Source: Actinomycetes bacterium (GTDB taxonomy: Bacteria; Actinomycetota; Actinomycetes; Actinomycetales; Dermatophilaceae). Taken from it: a stretch of DNA of 64,000 nucleotides. Where the stretch lies: NCBI GenBank assembly GCA_029778715.1, contig JAKOPT010000029.1, positions 58,348 to 122,347 of the forward strand, written 5' to 3'. Position 1 is the first letter of the stretch, and each line of letters opens with the position of its first letter. The notes beneath the pieces are model-generated. The model made no database searches, was not told where the DNA came from, and saw nothing but the letters and a program-made list of their open reading frames with translations. A program made the position numbers and the translations under genes. Below are positions 8,382-20,802 of the stretch, in pieces.

Positions 8382-10339
8382 CAGTTCATCACCCACAGGA
8401 CACCGAGGACGGCGACGACACCGGTGAGCATCGTCAGGGCATAGGAGCGGACGTAACCGTTCTGGAGGCGACGCAACCGCGAGGACACACCACCGACCGT
8501 GGCCGCCAGGCTTCCCACCACCCCGTCGACGCCCTTGCTGTCGGTGAAGACGAGGCCGCGGGTGAGATGGATGCCGGGGCGCATGAACAGGCCCTCGTTG
8601 ATGACGTCCTGGTAGAGGTCGGCGCGAGCGGCCTGGGTGAGCAGGTTGCCCTCGGGGGCGCGCACCGGAACCTCGGCCGCGGCATACCGGGTCCAGGCCA
8701 AGGCCAACCCGGCGACGACCACGGCGAGGGTCAAGACGATGAGCAGCGTCGGCGCGAGCACCGGCGCGTGTTCCTCGGCGGCCCCGACGACCGGCTCGAG
8801 CCAACTGGAGAACAACCCGGTCGGGCCGAGGATCAAGCCGAGGCCGGCCGACCCGAGCGCCAACACCATCATCGGCACCGTCATGAGCAGCGGCGACTCG
8901 TGCGGGTGCTGGGCCCCCGGCCCGGAGTCGCTCCAGCGGCGCTTGCCGTGGAAGGTCATGAAGAACAGGCGAGACATGTAGAACGCGGTGATCCCGGCGC
9001 CGATGAGCGCGGCCCCACCGAAGACCCAGGGTCGCCAGCCCTCACCGACGAACGCGGCCTCGATGATCTTGTCCTTGGACCAGAACCCGGAGAAGGGCGG
9101 TATGCCGAGGATCGCCAACCAGCCCAACCCGAAGGTCACCCAGGTGACCTTCATGAGGGCCGACAAGCCGCCGAACCGTCTCATATCGACCTGATCGCCC
9201 ATGCCGTGCATGACCGAGCCCGCTCCGAGGAACATGCCGGCCTTGAAGAAGCCGTGGGTGAGCAGGTGGAAGATCGCGAAGACGTAACCGATCGGGCCCA
9301 GGCCCGCGGCGAGCATCATGTAGCCGATCTGGGACATCGTCGAGGCGGCCAGCGCCTTCTTGATGTCGTCCTTGGCGCAGCCGACGATGGCCCCGTAGAG
9401 CAAGGTGATGGCGCCGACGATGGCGACGGCCAACTGGGCGTTGGGGGCGGCGTTGTAGATCGCGTGCGAGCGCACGACGAGGTAGACACCGGCGGTGACC
9501 ATGGTCGCGGCGTGGATGAGGGCCGAGACCGGGGTGGGGCCGGCCATCGCGTCCCCGAGCCAACTCTGCAGGGGGAACTGCGCCGACTTGCCGCAGGCCC
9601 CGACGAGCAGGAGCAGCCCGATCGCGGTGACGGCGGTCGTTGAGGCGCTGCCGGCCTGGCCGGAGACGGTCGCGAAGTCGACCCGGCCGAAGGTCACGAA
9701 CATCATCATGATCGCCAGGGACAAGCCGAGGTCACCGACCCGGTTGACGATGAACGCCTTGTTGGCCGCACTCGCGTAGGCCGGGTTGTGGTTCCAGAAG
9801 CCGATGAGCAGGTAGGACGCCAACCCGACGCCCTCCCAGCCGACGAAGAGCAGCAAGTAAGAGTCGGCGAGGACGAGGAGCAGCATCGCCGCGACGAACA
9901 GGTTGAGGTAGGCGAAGAAGCGCCGCTTGTCGGGGTCGTGCTCCATGTAGCCCAAGGAGTAGACGTGAATGAGCGAGCCGACGAACGTGATGAGCATGAC
10001 GAAGGCCATCGACAACTGGTCGACGAGCAACCCGGCCGACAGTTGGAAGCCACCGGCGGGGATCCAGTTCCACAAGGCGATGTGGCCGGCGCGCTCTTCG
10101 GCGCTCTGCCCGAGCATGCCGATGACGATGACGAACCCGACGAGGAAACTGCCCCACGACATGGCGGTCGCCAGGACCGGGCCCCACTTGTTCGTTGCCT
10201 TGCCGCCGAGGAGCAGCAGCGCGGCCCCGAGCGCCGGCAGCGCGATGAGCAGCCACGCCTGCGCGGTCATGCCGGTCGCGGCCGCGACGGCCCCCGGGCT
10301 CGACGTGGCGACGCCGGCCTCAGTGATGACGGACAACAC
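8381..10339 (-). CDS. nuoL: NADH-quinone oxidoreductase subunit L
   Basis: 652 residues, the distal antiporter-like subunit with its long lateral helix at the C-terminus. Motifs include [20 protein letters not shown] with the channel Glu, [20 protein letters not shown], and [18 protein letters not shown]. The start is GTG 10339 because a GGAG Shine-Dalgarno lies 7 nt upstream, just after the nuoK stop; the 11-nt gap is one of the few non-overlapping junctions in this operon. Longer in-frame extensions run through nuoK and are artefacts. Confidence 0.95.
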   Translation of the reverse strand: MLSVITEAGVATSSPGAVAAATGMTAQAWLLIALPALGAALLLLGGKATNKWGPVLATAMSWGSFLVGFVIVIGMLGQSAEERAGHIALWNWIPAGGFQLSAGLLVDQLSMAFVMLITFVGSLIHVYSLGYMEHDPDKRRFFAYLNLFVAAMLLLVLADSYLLLFVGWEGVGLASYLLIGFWNHNPAYASAANKAFIVNRVGDLGLSLAIMMMFVTFGRVDFATVSGQAGSASTTAVTAIGLLLLVGACGKSAQFPLQSWLGDAMAGPTPVSALIHAATMVTAGVYLVVRSHAIYNAAPNAQLAVAIVGAITLLYGAIVGCAKDDIKKALAASTMSQIGYMMLAAGLGPIGYVFAIFHLLTHGFFKAGMFLGAGSVMHGMGDQVDMRRFGGLSALMKVTWVTFGLGWLAILGIPPFSGFWSKDKIIEAAFVGEGWRPWVFGGAALIGAGITAFYMSRLFFMTFHGKRRWSDSGPGAQHPHESPLLMTVPMMVLALGSAGLGLILGPTGLFSSWLEPVVGAAEEHAPVLAPTLLIVLTLAVVVAGLALAWTRYAAAEVPVRAPEGNLLTQAARADLYQDVINEGLFMRPGIHLTRGLVFTDSKGVDGVVGSLAATVGGVSSRLRRLQNGYVRSYALTMLTGVVAVLGVLWVMN

Positions 10340-10350
10340 GGTCTGACTCC

Positions 10351-10650
10351 TCACAGCTTCAACAGGTTGGCGTCGTCGACCGAGGCCGAGCGGCGGGCGC
10401 GGAAGATCGCCATGATGATGGCCAGGCCGACGACGACCTCGGCAGCGGCGATGACCATGACGAACAGGGCGATGACCTGTCCGTCGAGGTTGCCGTTCAT
10501 CCGGGCGAAGGTGACGAAGGCGAGGTTGGCGGCGTTGAGCATGAGTTCGACGCCCATGAAGACGACGATGGCGTTGCGCCGGGTGAGTACCGTGGCGCCC
10601 CCGATGCAGAACAGGATCGTCGCCAGGTAGATGTAGTTGATGAGGCTCAT
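10351..10650 (-). CDS. nuoK: NADH-quinone oxidoreductase subunit K
   Basis: 99 residues, three transmembrane helices, the usual family size. The conserved channel glutamates fall in [14 protein letters not shown] and in the [17 protein letters not shown] helix. ATG 10650 overlaps the nuoJ stop as ATGA. Confidence 0.96.
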   Translation of the reverse strand: MSLINYIYLATILFCIGGATVLTRRNAIVVFMGVELMLNAANLAFVTFARMNGNLDGQVIALFVMVIAAAEVVVGLAIIMAIFRARRSASVDDANLLKL

Positions 10651-11426
10651 CGGTTGCTCCCCTCCTCGATCTCGTGCCGAATCTCGAGTTCGGGTTCGAC
10701 GTAGCGCTGCGGTGTGGTGACCTGGTCACGGGCGGTGAGCACCCGGGAGACCGACAACGGCGACGGCGTGCCGTCGGGCAGCAGGGCCGGGGTGTCGACC
10801 GCGTTGTGGCGGGCGTAGACACCGGGCACCGGCAGGCCGGCGACGTGCTCGCCGCGGGCGAAGCGGCGACGGCTCCAGTCCTTCTGGTTGCGCCCCTTGC
10901 CCAGGCGCTCGCGGTGCGCGAGGACCATCGCGCCGAGCGCGGCGGTGATGAGCAGCGCCGAGGCGACTTCGAAGGCCCACACGTAGCGGCCGAAGATGAG
11001 TTCGGACATCGCCGAGAGGTTGCCCGGCGACTGGTTGACGTCCGCGAGCCCCACCGGCGCGGGGTAGACAACCGAGCCGATGGCCGAGACGAGCAGTGCG
11101 CCCAGGCCGAGGACGAGCAGGGCCGTCGCGATTCGTTGCCCCTTGAGCGTCTCGACGAACCCGTCGGCGGAGTCGACCCCGATGAGCATGAGGACGAAGA
11201 GGAACAGCATGATGACGGCGCCGGTGTAGACGAAGATCTGGATGATCCCGAGGAACGGCGCGTCCTGGGCGATGTAGAACACCCCGAGGATGATCATCGT
11301 CAGGGCCATTCCGATGGCCGCGTGGACCGCCTTCTTGGCGAACACCAGCCCGAGCGAGCCGATGACCGCCAGCGGCCCGAGAATCCAGAAGAGGACGGCT
11401 TCGCCGCCGCCGGGAGCGTTGCTCAC
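10647..11426 (-). CDS. nuoJ: NADH-quinone oxidoreductase subunit J
   Basis: 259 residues. The first 165 or so form five helices, including [21 protein letters not shown], the family hallmark. A hydrophilic C-terminal tail of about 90 residues (from RERLGKGRN) is longer than in E. coli (184 residues) but usual for actinobacteria. GTG 11426 overlaps the nuoI stop as GTGA. Confidence 0.95.
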   Translation of the reverse strand: MSNAPGGGEAVLFWILGPLAVIGSLGLVFAKKAVHAAIGMALTMIILGVFYIAQDAPFLGIIQIFVYTGAVIMLFLFVLMLIGVDSADGFVETLKGQRIATALLVLGLGALLVSAIGSVVYPAPVGLADVNQSPGNLSAMSELIFGRYVWAFEVASALLITAALGAMVLAHRERLGKGRNQKDWSRRRFARGEHVAGLPVPGVYARHNAVDTPALLPDGTPSPLSVSRVLTARDQVTTPQRYVEPELEIRHEIEEGSNR

Positions 11427-12040
11427 GAGGTCACCTCGGTTTCGGATTCGGTCGTATGCCGCGCGCTCCACTCCCGCTGGGCCGGCGTGGCTTCGGTCAC
11501 CTTGCCGAGGAAGTAGTCGCGTTCCTCCATCCCCTCGACCATGGGGTGCGGCGCGGCAACCATGCCGGCGCGCAGCGGAGCGAGCAACTGTTCCTTGGTG
11601 AAGATGAGGTCGGCGCGGCTGTGATCGGCCAACTCGTATTCGTTGGTCATCGTGAGCGCCCGGGTGGGGCAGGCCTCGATGCACAGGCCGCAGAAGATGC
11701 AGCGCAGATAGTTGATCTGGTAGATCCGGCCGTAGCGCTCACCGGGGCTGTAACGCTCCCCGGTCTCGTCGTTGTTCGAGGCGCCCTCGACCATGATCGC
11801 GTCGGCGGGGCAAGCCCAGGCGCACAACTCGCAGCCGACGCACTTCTCCAGCCCGTCGGGGTGCCGGTTGAGTTGGTGCCGACCGTGGAAGCGCCGCGCG
11901 GTGGGGCGCTTCTCCTCGGGGTATTCCTCGGTGGCCACCTTGCGGAACATCGTCTTGAAGGTGACCCCGAAACCGGCGATCGGAGCGAGAAGGTCGCTGA
12001 GGAAGCCGCCGGAGGGCTTGGGTGCGGTGGGCTCAGCCAC
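11423..12040 (-). CDS. nuoI: NADH-quinone oxidoreductase subunit I
   Basis: 205 residues, an 8Fe ferredoxin-like subunit relaying electrons from NuoG to NuoB. Two [4Fe-4S] motifs are seen: [12 protein letters not shown] and [15 protein letters not shown] 12040 overlaps the end of nuoH by 8 nt. The His- and Arg-rich stretch before the first cluster is typical, and the extended C-terminus is actinobacterial. Confidence 0.96.
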   Translation of the reverse strand: MAEPTAPKPSGGFLSDLLAPIAGFGVTFKTMFRKVATEEYPEEKRPTARRFHGRHQLNRHPDGLEKCVGCELCAWACPADAIMVEGASNNDETGERYSPGERYGRIYQINYLRCIFCGLCIEACPTRALTMTNEYELADHSRADLIFTKEQLLAPLRAGMVAAPHPMVEGMEERDYFLGKVTEATPAQREWSARHTTESETEVTS

Positions 12041-13418
12041 GGACGGTCTCCTTCGGCGAGGCGGCCGACGACTCGACGGCCGCGGCATACGAGGGTTCCT
12101 GCACGGTTTGGCCGGGCAGCGGGGGCACCGGGTGGCCGCCGGCGAACGGGTCGACGATCGCGGGCGGGCCTTGCGCGGCGCGGGCCTCGCGGGCTTCGAC
12201 GCGCCCGTCCCACCACCAGCCGAGGAGCAGCGCCGCAACGGCGATGACACCGACGATGAAGAGTGAAGCCACCGGGAAGGTGCGGCCCAAGATGGTGACC
12301 CCACCGGTGCCGAACCAGCCGTTCTGGGCGCCGCGGAAGAAGGCGACCAACACGACCCAGCCCAAGGTGGCGGGGATGAGGAACTTCCAGCCGAACTTCA
12401 TGAACTGGTCGTAGCGCACCCGTGGCAGCGAGCCGCGCAGCCAGACGAACATGAACATGAACAGCCAGAGTTTGATGGTGAACCAGAGCAGGCCCCACCA
12501 GCCCTCGTTGAACATGCCGTTGTTGATCGCGGAGATGCCGGGAGGTGCGAGCGGGCCGCCGAGGAACATCGTCGTGGCGAGCCCGGCGACGGTGAACATG
12601 TTGATGTACTCCCCGAGGAAGAACATCGCAAAGCGCATACCGGAGTACTCGGTGAAGTAGCCGCCGACGATTTCGCCCTCACCCTCGGCGAGGTCGAAGG
12701 GGAGCCGGTTGGTTTCGCCGACCATGGTGACGACGTAGACGAAGAAACTGAAGAACGCCGGGATGATGAACCACAGGTTCGCCTGCGCCCCAACGATCTG
12801 CGAGGTCGACATCGAGCCCGAGTAGAGGAAGACGGCGACCAGCGAGAGACCCATGGCGATTTCGTAGGAAATCATCTGGGCGCTGGCCCGCAACCCACCG
12901 ATGAGGGGGTAGGTCGAGCCCGAACTCCAGCCGGCGAGGACGATGCCGTAGATGCCGACCCCGGCGACGGCCAGGACGAGCAGGACGGCCACCGGCGTGT
13001 CGGTCAACTGGAGCGGGGTGCGGTGCCCGAAGAGGTTGACCACGCCCCCGATCGGCATGATCGAGAACGACACGAAGCACATGGTCGCCGTGATGAGCGG
13101 GGCCAGGGTGAAGACGAACTTGTCGGCATTGGCCGGGCGGACGTCCTCCTTGAGCATCGACTTCATGCCGTCGGCGAGGCTCTGCAGCAACCCGAAGGGA
13201 CCGTTGCGGTTGGGGCCGGGGCGCTGCTGCATCCGCCCGATGACCCGCCGCTCGAACCAGATGACGATGAGCGTCGAGATCAGCAGGTAGACGAAGATGA
13301 TGACAACCTTGATCAGCGAAACCCAGACGGGGGTGTCGCTGAAATCGGCAAGTGGGTTGTCTTTGCCATCGGCGACGAGAGTCGGTATGCCGTGGGCGAG
13401 CGTTGCCAGGGTGCTCAT
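12033..13418 (-). CDS. nuoH: NADH-quinone oxidoreductase subunit H
   Basis: 461 residues, the membrane subunit forming much of the quinone chamber. Seen are [32 protein letters not shown] (positions about 50-80) and [17 protein letters not shown], a quinone-site loop rich in Glu. The C-terminal 70 residues form a Pro/Ala-rich hydrophilic extension. ATG 13418 overlaps the nuoG stop as ATGA. Confidence 0.96.
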   Translation of the reverse strand: MSTLATLAHGIPTLVADGKDNPLADFSDTPVWVSLIKVVIIFVYLLISTLIVIWFERRVIGRMQQRPGPNRNGPFGLLQSLADGMKSMLKEDVRPANADKFVFTLAPLITATMCFVSFSIMPIGGVVNLFGHRTPLQLTDTPVAVLLVLAVAGVGIYGIVLAGWSSGSTYPLIGGLRASAQMISYEIAMGLSLVAVFLYSGSMSTSQIVGAQANLWFIIPAFFSFFVYVVTMVGETNRLPFDLAEGEGEIVGGYFTEYSGMRFAMFFLGEYINMFTVAGLATTMFLGGPLAPPGISAINNGMFNEGWWGLLWFTIKLWLFMFMFVWLRGSLPRVRYDQFMKFGWKFLIPATLGWVVLVAFFRGAQNGWFGTGGVTILGRTFPVASLFIVGVIAVAALLLGWWWDGRVEAREARAAQGPPAIVDPFAGGHPVPPLPGQTVQEPSYAAAVESSAASPKETVRG

Positions 13419-15913
13419 GCCGCCCCTCCCTTCGAGACGGACACATGGTCCCCGCCGGGAGTGGCGAGGGCCGAGCGCAGGTCACAGCCCGCGGAGTTGG
13501 TGGGCAACCAGATCACCCGGTCGGTCATCTCGGTGATCGCCACCGGGACGACCACAGTGGCGCCGTCGGCCAGCCCGATGCGCACCTGGTCGCCGTCGGC
13601 GAGGCCGAACTCGGCGGCCGTGGCGGCCGAGACCCGCGCGAGCGCGGCCGGGGCGGTGCCGGCGAGGAAGGGTTCGCCGTCCTGGAGGCTGCCCTGGTCG
13701 AGCAGGTGCCGCCAGGTCGCCAGCGCCAACTGGCCCGGGTCGACCTCACGGACCTCGTCGGCCTCGACGGCCGGGGCCGCCGGCCGGGCACCGGTCCACG
13801 GGCCGAGGGCGTTCATCTCGGCCCGGACCTCGCTGACGGTGCGGGCGCCGAAGAACTCGCCCATGGCGTCGGCGATCATGTCGAGGGCACGGTAATCGCT
13901 GACCGCCGTCGTCGGGGTGGCCGCGGCGAAGGACCGCAGGCGGCCCTCCCAGTCGACGAAGGTGCCGGCCTTCTCGGCGTGCGGGGCCACGGGGAGGACG
14001 ACATCGGCATACGCGGTGACGGCCGAGGGCCGGATCTCCAGCGAGACGACGAAGGGGGCGGCGAGGGCGGCCACGGCGGCGGCGCCACCGAGGTCGACCG
14101 GGTCGACCCCGCCGACGACGAGGGCGTCGATGGTGCCGTCGGCGGCACCGGCGATGATGCCGGCGGCGTCCCGGCCGGGACGGTCGGGCAGGCCGACAAC
14201 CTGCCAGGCCGCGCCCACCTCGGCGCGAGCGGCGGCGCTGGCCACCGGGCGTCCGCCGGGGAGCAGGGTCGGGAGCGCACCGGCTTCGAGGGCCCCTCGT
14301 TCACCGGCGCGGCGCGGCACCCAGGCGAGAGTGGCGCCGGTCTGCGCGGCCAGCGCGGCTGCCGCCGAGAGGGCGCCGGGCACGGTGGCGAGACGTTCGC
14401 CGACGAGGATGATCGCGCCGTCGCCACGCAACGCCTCCGCAGCCGCCGCGACGACCTCGGAGTCGTTCGAGGCCTCGGCAAGGGCCTGGAGGACCTCCGG
14501 TTCGGTGCCCGGGGCGGCGGGGATGAGGTGACCGCCCACCTTGGTCAGGCCCCGGGTGACCAAGGGCGCGACGGCATACACGGCGGTCTTGGCGGTGCGG
14601 AAGGCACGCCGCAACCGGAGGAACACCATGGGCGACTCGTCCTCGGGTTCGAACCCGACGAGGACGACGGTGCGCGCGGCTTCGAGGTCGGCATACGTGA
14701 CGGCGCCCCCGGCGGGACCGGTGCCGACGACGAGCGCGGCGAGGAAGTCGGCCTCCTCGGCCGAGTGCGGCCGGGCGCGGAAGTCGACGTCGTTGGTGCC
14801 GAGGACGGCGCGGGCGAACTTGCCGTAGGCGTAGGCGTCTTCGACGGTGACCCGGCCACCGGTGAGCACGGCGGGAGCCTTGGCGGCGCGCAACCCGGCG
14901 GCGGCGGCCTCGAGGGCCTCGGGCCAGGAGGCGACCCGCAACTCACCGTCGACGCGGATCATCGGGAACTCGAAACGGTCGCCGGTGCTCGCGTAGGCGA
15001 ACGCCCAGCGGCCCTTGTCGCAGTTCCACTCGCCGTTGACGGCGGGGTCGTTGAGGGCCATCCGGCGCAACACGGTGCCGCGGCGGTGGTCGGTGCGCAG
15101 GGCGCAGCCGCTCGCGCAGTGTTCGCAGGCGCTCGGGGTGGAGACCAGGTCGAAGGGCCGCGAGCGGAACCGGTAGGCCGCCCCGGTGAGAGCCCCGACC
15201 GGGCAGATCTGGACGGTGTTGCCCGAGAAGTAGGACTCGAAGGGCTGCTCCTCGTAGATGCCGACCTGCTGGAGGGCACCGCGTTCGACGAGGGCGATGA
15301 ACGGGTCACCGGCGACCTGGTCGGAGAATCGGGTGCAGCGGGCGCACAGGACGCAGCGTTCGCGGTCGAGGAGGACCTGGCTGGAGATGTTGATCGGCTT
15401 GGGGTAGGTCCGCTTGACCTCGTCGAAGCGCGTCACCGCGGCGCCGTGGGACATCGCCTGGTTCTGCAGCGGGCACTCCCCACCCTTGTCGCACACCGGG
15501 CAGTCGAGGGGGTGGTTGACGAGGAGCAACTCCATGACCCCGTGCTGGGCCTTGTTGATCGCCTCGGAGGTGTTCTGGGTGTAGACGACCATGCCCGGGG
15601 CGACGGTCATCGTGCAGGACGCCTGCGGCTTCATTCGGCCGGGCGGGCCTTGCATTTGCCGCGGTTCGCTCGGTATGCCGTCCGGTCCGGGCGGGCCGGG
15701 CATCCACACCTCGACGAGGCACTGGCGGCAGGCACCGACCGGGTCGAGTCCGGGGTGGTCGCAAAAGCGCGGGATCTCGATGCCGGCTTCCTCGGCGGCC
15801 CGGATGATGAGGGTGCCCTTGGGCACCGACACCTCGATGCCGTCGATGGTGCAGGTCACCAGGTCGGCGCGCGGGGCCGGCGGGGCGACCGTCTTGTCGG
15901 GAGTCGTCGTCAT
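13415..15913 (-). CDS. nuoG: NADH-quinone oxidoreductase subunit G
   Basis: 832 residues, the iron-sulfur backbone of the peripheral arm. The N-terminus has a [2Fe-2S] ferredoxin domain ([18 protein letters not shown]), then the HxxxCxxC-type and 4Fe clusters ([31 protein letters not shown]), then a molybdopterin-oxidoreductase-like domain. ATG 15913 overlaps the nuoF stop as ATGA; an upstream extension of the frame runs inside nuoF and is spurious. Confidence 0.96.
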   Translation of the reverse strand: MTTTPDKTVAPPAPRADLVTCTIDGIEVSVPKGTLIIRAAEEAGIEIPRFCDHPGLDPVGACRQCLVEVWMPGPPGPDGIPSEPRQMQGPPGRMKPQASCTMTVAPGMVVYTQNTSEAINKAQHGVMELLLVNHPLDCPVCDKGGECPLQNQAMSHGAAVTRFDEVKRTYPKPINISSQVLLDRERCVLCARCTRFSDQVAGDPFIALVERGALQQVGIYEEQPFESYFSGNTVQICPVGALTGAAYRFRSRPFDLVSTPSACEHCASGCALRTDHRRGTVLRRMALNDPAVNGEWNCDKGRWAFAYASTGDRFEFPMIRVDGELRVASWPEALEAAAAGLRAAKAPAVLTGGRVTVEDAYAYGKFARAVLGTNDVDFRARPHSAEEADFLAALVVGTGPAGGAVTYADLEAARTVVLVGFEPEDESPMVFLRLRRAFRTAKTAVYAVAPLVTRGLTKVGGHLIPAAPGTEPEVLQALAEASNDSEVVAAAAEALRGDGAIILVGERLATVPGALSAAAALAAQTGATLAWVPRRAGERGALEAGALPTLLPGGRPVASAAARAEVGAAWQVVGLPDRPGRDAAGIIAGAADGTIDALVVGGVDPVDLGGAAAVAALAAPFVVSLEIRPSAVTAYADVVLPVAPHAEKAGTFVDWEGRLRSFAAATPTTAVSDYRALDMIADAMGEFFGARTVSEVRAEMNALGPWTGARPAAPAVEADEVREVDPGQLALATWRHLLDQGSLQDGEPFLAGTAPAALARVSAATAAEFGLADGDQVRIGLADGATVVVPVAITEMTDRVIWLPTNSAGCDLRSALATPGGDHVSVSKGGAA

Positions 15914-17223
15914 GCCGACACCGTCTCCTTGATCGGGAAGAGGGCGGCATCCTTGGGGTCGAAGGGGCAGCCGCCGTGCGTCAGGTGCGCGAGGTATTCG
16001 TCGCGGAAGTACTGGATGGAACTGGTGATCGGGCTCGTCGCACCGTCGCCGAGGGCACAGAAACTGCGGCCGAGGATGTTGTCGCAGATGTCGAGGAGGG
16101 TGTCGAGGTCGGCCTCGCTGCCCTCGCCGTGCTCGAGCCGGCCGAGGATCTGCTTGAGCCACCACGTGCCTTCGCGGCATGGGGTGCACTTGCCGCAGGA
16201 CTCGTGTTTGTAGAAGTCGGTCCAGCGGTCCACGGCCCGCACGACGCACACACTCGTGTCGAAGATCTGCAGCGCCCGGGTGCCGAGCATCGAGCCCGCC
16301 GCCCCGACCGCTTCGAAGTCGAGCGGCACGTCGAGGTGCTCGGCGGTGAACATCGGGGTGCTCGACCCGCCCGGAGTCCAGAACTTGATCGGCCGCTGCG
16401 GGTCGCGCATGCCACCGGCCATGTCGAGCAGTTCGCGCAGCGTGATGCCCAGGGGGGCTTCGTACTGGCCGGGGTTCTTCACGTGCCCGGACAGGGAGAA
16501 GATGCCGAACCCGGTCGAGCGCTCGGTGCCCATGTCCTTGAACCAGTTCGCGCCGTGCAGCAGGATCGGCGGCACCGAGGCGATCGACTCGACGTTGTTG
16601 ACGACGGTCGGGCGGGCGTAGAGACCCGCGACGGCGGGGAACGGCGGCTTGCTTCGCGGTTGTCCGCGACGCCCTTCGAGGCTGTCGAGGAGCGCGGTTT
16701 CCTCACCGCAGATGTAGGCCCCGGCGCCCGCGTGGACGGTCACGTCGAGGTCGTAGCCGCTGCCGTGGATGTTCTTGCCGAGGTGGCCCGCGGCATACGC
16801 CTCCTCAACGGCCCGCATGAGCCGCCGGTAGACGTGGACGACCTCACCGCGCAGGTAGATGAACGCGTGGTGGCACCCGATCGCATACGAGGTGATCGCC
16901 ACGCCCTCGATGAGGAACTGGGGAGCGGCCATGAGGAGCGGGATGTCCTTGCAGGTGCCCGGCTCGGACTCGTCGGCGTTGACGACGAGGTAGCGGGGGC
17001 CTCCGTCGGGCGGGGGCAGGAACGACCACTTCAAACCGGTGGGGAAGCCGGCACCGCCGCGGCCGCGCAGCCCGGAGTCCTTGGTCATGGCGACCAGGTC
17101 GGCGGGCTTCATCGTCAACGCCTTGGCGAAGGCCTTCCAGCCGTCGTGTTTGGCGTAGGTCTTGAGGGTCCAGGACTGCGGGTCGTCCCAGAACTTGGTG
17201 AGGATCGGGGTCAGCGTGGTCAT
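15910..17223 (-). CDS. nuoF: NADH-quinone oxidoreductase subunit F (NADH and FMN binding)
   Basis: 437 residues, the flavoprotein that accepts hydride from [18 protein letters not shown] is the NADH-binding Gly-rich loop, [12 protein letters not shown] belongs to the FMN site, and [13 protein letters not shown] plus a distal Cys ligate the N3 [4Fe-4S] cluster. Length is standard. ATG 17223 overlaps the nuoE stop as ATGA. Confidence 0.97.
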   Translation of the reverse strand: MTTLTPILTKFWDDPQSWTLKTYAKHDGWKAFAKALTMKPADLVAMTKDSGLRGRGGAGFPTGLKWSFLPPPDGGPRYLVVNADESEPGTCKDIPLLMAAPQFLIEGVAITSYAIGCHHAFIYLRGEVVHVYRRLMRAVEEAYAAGHLGKNIHGSGYDLDVTVHAGAGAYICGEETALLDSLEGRRGQPRSKPPFPAVAGLYARPTVVNNVESIASVPPILLHGANWFKDMGTERSTGFGIFSLSGHVKNPGQYEAPLGITLRELLDMAGGMRDPQRPIKFWTPGGSSTPMFTAEHLDVPLDFEAVGAAGSMLGTRALQIFDTSVCVVRAVDRWTDFYKHESCGKCTPCREGTWWLKQILGRLEHGEGSEADLDTLLDICDNILGRSFCALGDGATSPITSSIQYFRDEYLAHLTHGGCPFDPKDAALFPIKETVSA

Positions 17224-18011
17224 GCCTTGTCCTTCCCCGTGCGGGCGCCGGTGGGGCCGTCGGCACGCGCCGGCGTCGTGCCCTGAGGTGCGGAAGTGGT
17301 TTCGGGAGCGGTCCAGCCGTGGCCCTTGGCGACCTCAAGGCCGGCGAGCGAGGCCGGCCCGGCCCCCGGGCCCTCGTCGGCGCGCCCGTCGGCGAACCCG
17401 GCGAGCACGCGGGACATGTCCTGGAACGAGACGACCTTGTCGGCGCCGCGCGTGGGCCGCACGTCCTTGCCGGCCCGCAGGTCGTCGACCAACTGGATCG
17501 TCGACTCGGGGGTCTGGTTGTCGAAGAACTCCCAGTTCGTCATGACGACCGGGGCGAAGTCGCAGGCGGCGTTGCACTCGACCCGCTCGAGGGTGATCAT
17601 GCCGTCGGGGGTCGTCTCGTCGTGGCCGATGCCGAGGTGGGCCGACACGGCCTCCCAGATGAGGTCACCGCCCATCACCGCGCACAGCGTGTTGGTGCAG
17701 ACCCCGACGGTGTAGCGCCCGTTGGGGTGGCGCTTGAACTGGGTGTAGAAGGTGGCGACCCCGGACACCTCGGCCTCGGTGAGGTCGAGCAACTCCGCGC
17801 ACAGGGCGATGCCGCGGCCGGTGATGTAGCCGTCGACGGACTGCACGAGGTGGAGCATCGGCAACAGCGCCGAGCGCTTGTGGGGGTAGCGCGCGATGAT
17901 CTGCGCGGCGTCGGCGCGGAATGCCGCCTCGACGTCCGCGGCATACGCCTCCTTGGACTCCGCGGGCACGGTGAGGTGCCCGGCCGCCGTTTGTAAGCCG
18001 AAGTGGCCCAT
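17220..18011 (-). CDS. nuoE: NADH-quinone oxidoreductase subunit E
   Basis: 263 residues, a thioredoxin-fold [2Fe-2S] subunit. Four cysteine ligands appear as CTNTLC and CNAAC. The fold ends near residue 200; the remaining 60 or so residues are a Gly/Ala/Pro-rich tail, longer than the E. coli protein (166) and similar in size to mycobacterial NuoE. ATG 18011 shares its A with the nuoD stop (TGATG). Confidence 0.95.
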   Translation of the reverse strand: MGHFGLQTAAGHLTVPAESKEAYAADVEAAFRADAAQIIARYPHKRSALLPMLHLVQSVDGYITGRGIALCAELLDLTEAEVSGVATFYTQFKRHPNGRYTVGVCTNTLCAVMGGDLIWEAVSAHLGIGHDETTPDGMITLERVECNAACDFAPVVMTNWEFFDNQTPESTIQLVDDLRAGKDVRPTRGADKVVSFQDMSRVLAGFADGRADEGPGAGPASLAGLEVAKGHGWTAPETTSAPQGTTPARADGPTGARTGKDKA

Positions 18012-19384
18012 CAGCGGTCCACCCCTCCCATCACCGGGTCGATCGAGGCCACCGCGACGATGACGTCGGCGACCATGCCGCCCTCGCACATCGCGGCCAC
18101 GGCCTGCAGGTTGTTGAAACTGGGGTCCCGGAAGTGGGCGCGGTAGGGCCGTGTGCCCCCGTCGGAGACCAGGTGGACACCGAGTTCGCCCTTGGGCGAC
18201 TCGACCGCGGCATACGCCTGGCCCGGCGGCACCCGGAAGCCCTCGGTGACCAGCTTGAAGTGGTGGATCAGGGCCTCCATCGAGGTGCCCATGATCTCGC
18301 GAATGTGATCGAGGCTGTTGCCCTGCCCGTCGGAGCCAATGGCCAACTGGGCCGGCCAGGCGATCTTCTTGTCGGCGACCATGACCGGGCCCTCGACGCG
18401 GCGCAACCGCTCCAGGGTCTGCTCGACGATCTTGAGCGACTCGTACATCTCGGTGATGCGGATCATGAGCCGGTCGTAGGCGTCGCAGCCGGTGCGGGTG
18501 ATGACCTCGAAGTCGTAGGTCTCGTACCCGCAGTAGGGGTTGGACTTGCGCAGGTCGTGCGGCAGGCCGGTCGAGCGGAGCACCGGGCCGGTGATGCCCA
18601 GGGCCACACACCCGGTGAGGTCGAGGTAGCCGACGCCGACGGTGCGGCCCTTGAGGAGCGGGTTCTCCTTGAGGAGCATTTCGAGTTCGTGCAGGCCGGC
18701 GCGCAATTCGGGGATGATCGCCGCGATCTGGTCGAGGGCCCCCTCGGGCAGGTCCTGGGCGACGCCGCCGGGCCGGATGTAAGCCATGTTCATCCGCAAC
18801 CCGCTGACGGCCTCGAAGACCCGCAGGATGCGCTCGCGCTCGCGGAACCCGACGGTCATGACCGTCGTCGCCCCCATCTCCATGCCCCCGGTGCCCAGGC
18901 AGACCAGGTGGGAGTTGATCCGGGTGAGTTCCATCATGAGGACCCGGATGATCGTGGCCCGCTCGGGGATGTCGTCGGTGATGCCGAGGAGCTTTTCGAT
19001 GGCCAGGCAGTAGGCGGCTTCCTGGAACATGGGGGTGAGGTAGTCCATGCGCGTGCAGAGCGTCACGCCCTGCACCCAGGTGCGGAACTCCATGTTCTTC
19101 TCGATGCCGGTGTGGAGGTAGCCGATGCCGGCGCGGGCCTCGGTGACGCTCTCCCCGTCGAGTTCGAGGATGAGGCGGAGCACCCCGTGCGTCGAGGGGT
19201 GCTGGGGGCCCATGTTGACGACGATCCGCTCCTCGTGGAGGGCGGTGGCCTCGTCGACGAGGTCACCCCAGTCGCCACCGGAGACGGTGAAGGTGGGCGC
19301 GTCGGGTTCGCCCGCGGCATACACGTCGTCGCCTTCGAGGACCTCGCGGTCCTGGTAGGTCGTGTGGTCGATGTGGGTGCTCAT
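18011..19384 (-). CDS. nuoD: NADH-quinone oxidoreductase subunit D
   Basis: 457 residues, the 49-kDa-type subunit related to [NiFe] hydrogenase large subunits; it shapes the quinone pocket with Nuo[16 protein letters not shown] carries the conserved His of the quinone site, and the C-terminus ends DPVMGGVDR as in the family. ATG 19384 joins the nuoC stop as TGATG. Confidence 0.97.
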   Translation of the reverse strand: MSTHIDHTTYQDREVLEGDDVYAAGEPDAPTFTVSGGDWGDLVDEATALHEERIVVNMGPQHPSTHGVLRLILELDGESVTEARAGIGYLHTGIEKNMEFRTWVQGVTLCTRMDYLTPMFQEAAYCLAIEKLLGITDDIPERATIIRVLMMELTRINSHLVCLGTGGMEMGATTVMTVGFRERERILRVFEAVSGLRMNMAYIRPGGVAQDLPEGALDQIAAIIPELRAGLHELEMLLKENPLLKGRTVGVGYLDLTGCVALGITGPVLRSTGLPHDLRKSNPYCGYETYDFEVITRTGCDAYDRLMIRITEMYESLKIVEQTLERLRRVEGPVMVADKKIAWPAQLAIGSDGQGNSLDHIREIMGTSMEALIHHFKLVTEGFRVPPGQAYAAVESPKGELGVHLVSDGGTRPYRAHFRDPSFNNLQAVAAMCEGGMVADVIVAVASIDPVMGGVDR

Positions 19385-20127
19385 CAGTTGTACGCCCTCC
19401 GCTGGTCCGGCGGCGGGACCGTGCCGCCCTTGTACTCCACGGGAATCCCGCCCAGCGGGTAGTCCTTGCGTTGCGGGTGGCCCGGCCAGTCGTCGGGCAT
19501 GAGGATGCGGGTCAGGCTCGGGTGTCCGTCGAAGATGATCCCGAACATGTCCCAGGTCTCGCGCTCGTGCCAGTCGGCGCCGGGCCAGGTGGCGACCACC
19601 GACGGGATGTGGGCGTCGCCCTCGGGAGCGGTGACCTCCAGGCGCAGCCGGCGCCCGCCGTGGGTGAGCGAGGTGAGGTGGTAGACGGCGTGCAACTCCC
19701 GGCCGGCCTCCTGGGGGTAGTGGACCCCGGAGACGCTCAGGCACATCTCGAACCGCAACGCCGGGTCGTCGCGCAATGCGCGGGCGACCGCCGGGAGGTG
19801 CTCCCGGCGCACGAACAGGGTGAGTTCGCCGCGGTCGACGACGACCCTCTCGACGGCGGCCGCGTATGCCGCGCCGCTGCTGCCGCTGCCCTTGGCGGTG
19901 CCGTTGTCGGCCCGGTCGAGGGCCGCGGCCAGCGTGTCGACGATCGCGTCGAAGTAGCTGCCGTAGGGACGTTCGGCGGCACCGGGGAAGAGGATCGGGG
20001 CCTGGAGGCCGCCGTAGCCGGTGGTGTCGGCGCCCTTGGTGGCACCGAACATGCCGCGGCGCTCCCCGATCTGGACCGGGGCGGTGTCGACGTCGCCCTG
20101 GCGGACGAGCTCTTGGTCCTCGCTCAT
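19384..20127 (-). CDS. nuoC: NADH-quinone oxidoreductase subunit C
   Basis: 247 residues, 30-kDa-type peripheral subunit with [40 protein letters not shown], the family signature, spread over residues about 185-225. The last 22 residues end with an acidic/basic tail. ATG 20127 overlaps the nuoB stop as ATGA. Confidence 0.96.
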   Translation of the reverse strand: MSEDQELVRQGDVDTAPVQIGERRGMFGATKGADTTGYGGLQAPILFPGAAERPYGSYFDAIVDTLAAALDRADNGTAKGSGSSGAAYAAAVERVVVDRGELTLFVRREHLPAVARALRDDPALRFEMCLSVSGVHYPQEAGRELHAVYHLTSLTHGGRRLRLEVTAPEGDAHIPSVVATWPGADWHERETWDMFGIIFDGHPSLTRILMPDDWPGHPQRKDYPLGGIPVEYKGGTVPPPDQRRAYN

Positions 20128-20723
20128 GCGAGCAGGCTCCTCCCGGGAGTGGCGGACAGGGGCGCGTGATGCTCATGGGTGGGGGCCATGAGCGAGGTGG
20201 GGGTCGCCGCGAGGGCGGCGGCTTCGGCGGCGCGCGCGGCCTCGATCCGGTTGACGCCCAACTTGGCGTGCTGGATCTTGTCGTGGAGGGTGATGATCGC
20301 GTTGAGGAGCATCTCCGGGCGCGGCGGGCAGCCGGGCAGGTAGATGTCGACGGGCACGATGTGGTCCACGCCCTGGACGACCGCGTAGTTGTTGAACATG
20401 CCGCCGCTGCTCGCGCACACGCCCATGGCGATGACCCACTTGGGGTTGGCCATCTGGTCGTAGACCTGACGCACGATCGGGGCCATCTTCTGGCTCACCC
20501 GCCCGGCGACGATCATGAGGTCGGCCTGGCGCGGGGTGGCGCTGAAGCGCTCCATCCCGAACCGGGCAATGTCGTAGTCGGGGGTGCCGACAGCCATCAT
20601 CTCGATGGCGCAGCACGCCAACCCGAAGGTCGCCGGCCAGATGGACGCCTTACGCATGTAGCCGACGACGGCCTCGAGCGTGGTGAGCGCGAAGCCCGCG
20701 GGGAGTTTCTCCTCGAGTCCCAT
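20124..20723 (-). CDS. nuoB: NADH-quinone oxidoreductase subunit B (cluster N2)
   Basis: 199 residues. Cysteines for the terminal N2 [4Fe-4S] cluster appear in [11 protein letters not shown], in VCASSGG, and in [12 protein letters not shown] 20723 lies 79 nt after the nuoA stop, the widest gap in the operon; that gap contains a CGGCATAC copy. Confidence 0.97.
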   Translation of the reverse strand: MGLEEKLPAGFALTTLEAVVGYMRKASIWPATFGLACCAIEMMAVGTPDYDIARFGMERFSATPRQADLMIVAGRVSQKMAPIVRQVYDQMANPKWVIAMGVCASSGGMFNNYAVVQGVDHIVPVDIYLPGCPPRPEMLLNAIITLHDKIQHAKLGVNRIEAARAAEAAALAATPTSLMAPTHEHHAPLSATPGRSLLA

Positions 20724-20802
20724 CAGCGCTCCTTGCGTGCCGTAAAGGTGAGGTGGTCAGGGGTGGTGAGGCGCGGCATACCGGATGCCGGGAAGCGGCG
20801 GG

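Noticed and set aside
5245..16213. Very long plus-strand ORFs over the nuo genes (for example 5245-6951, 6897-8444, 13352-16213)
   Set aside because: They are antisense frames of genes with strong G/C third-position bias. Their translations are low-complexity Arg/Gly/His-rich with no domains, and the minus-strand genes on the same DNA are fully conserved.
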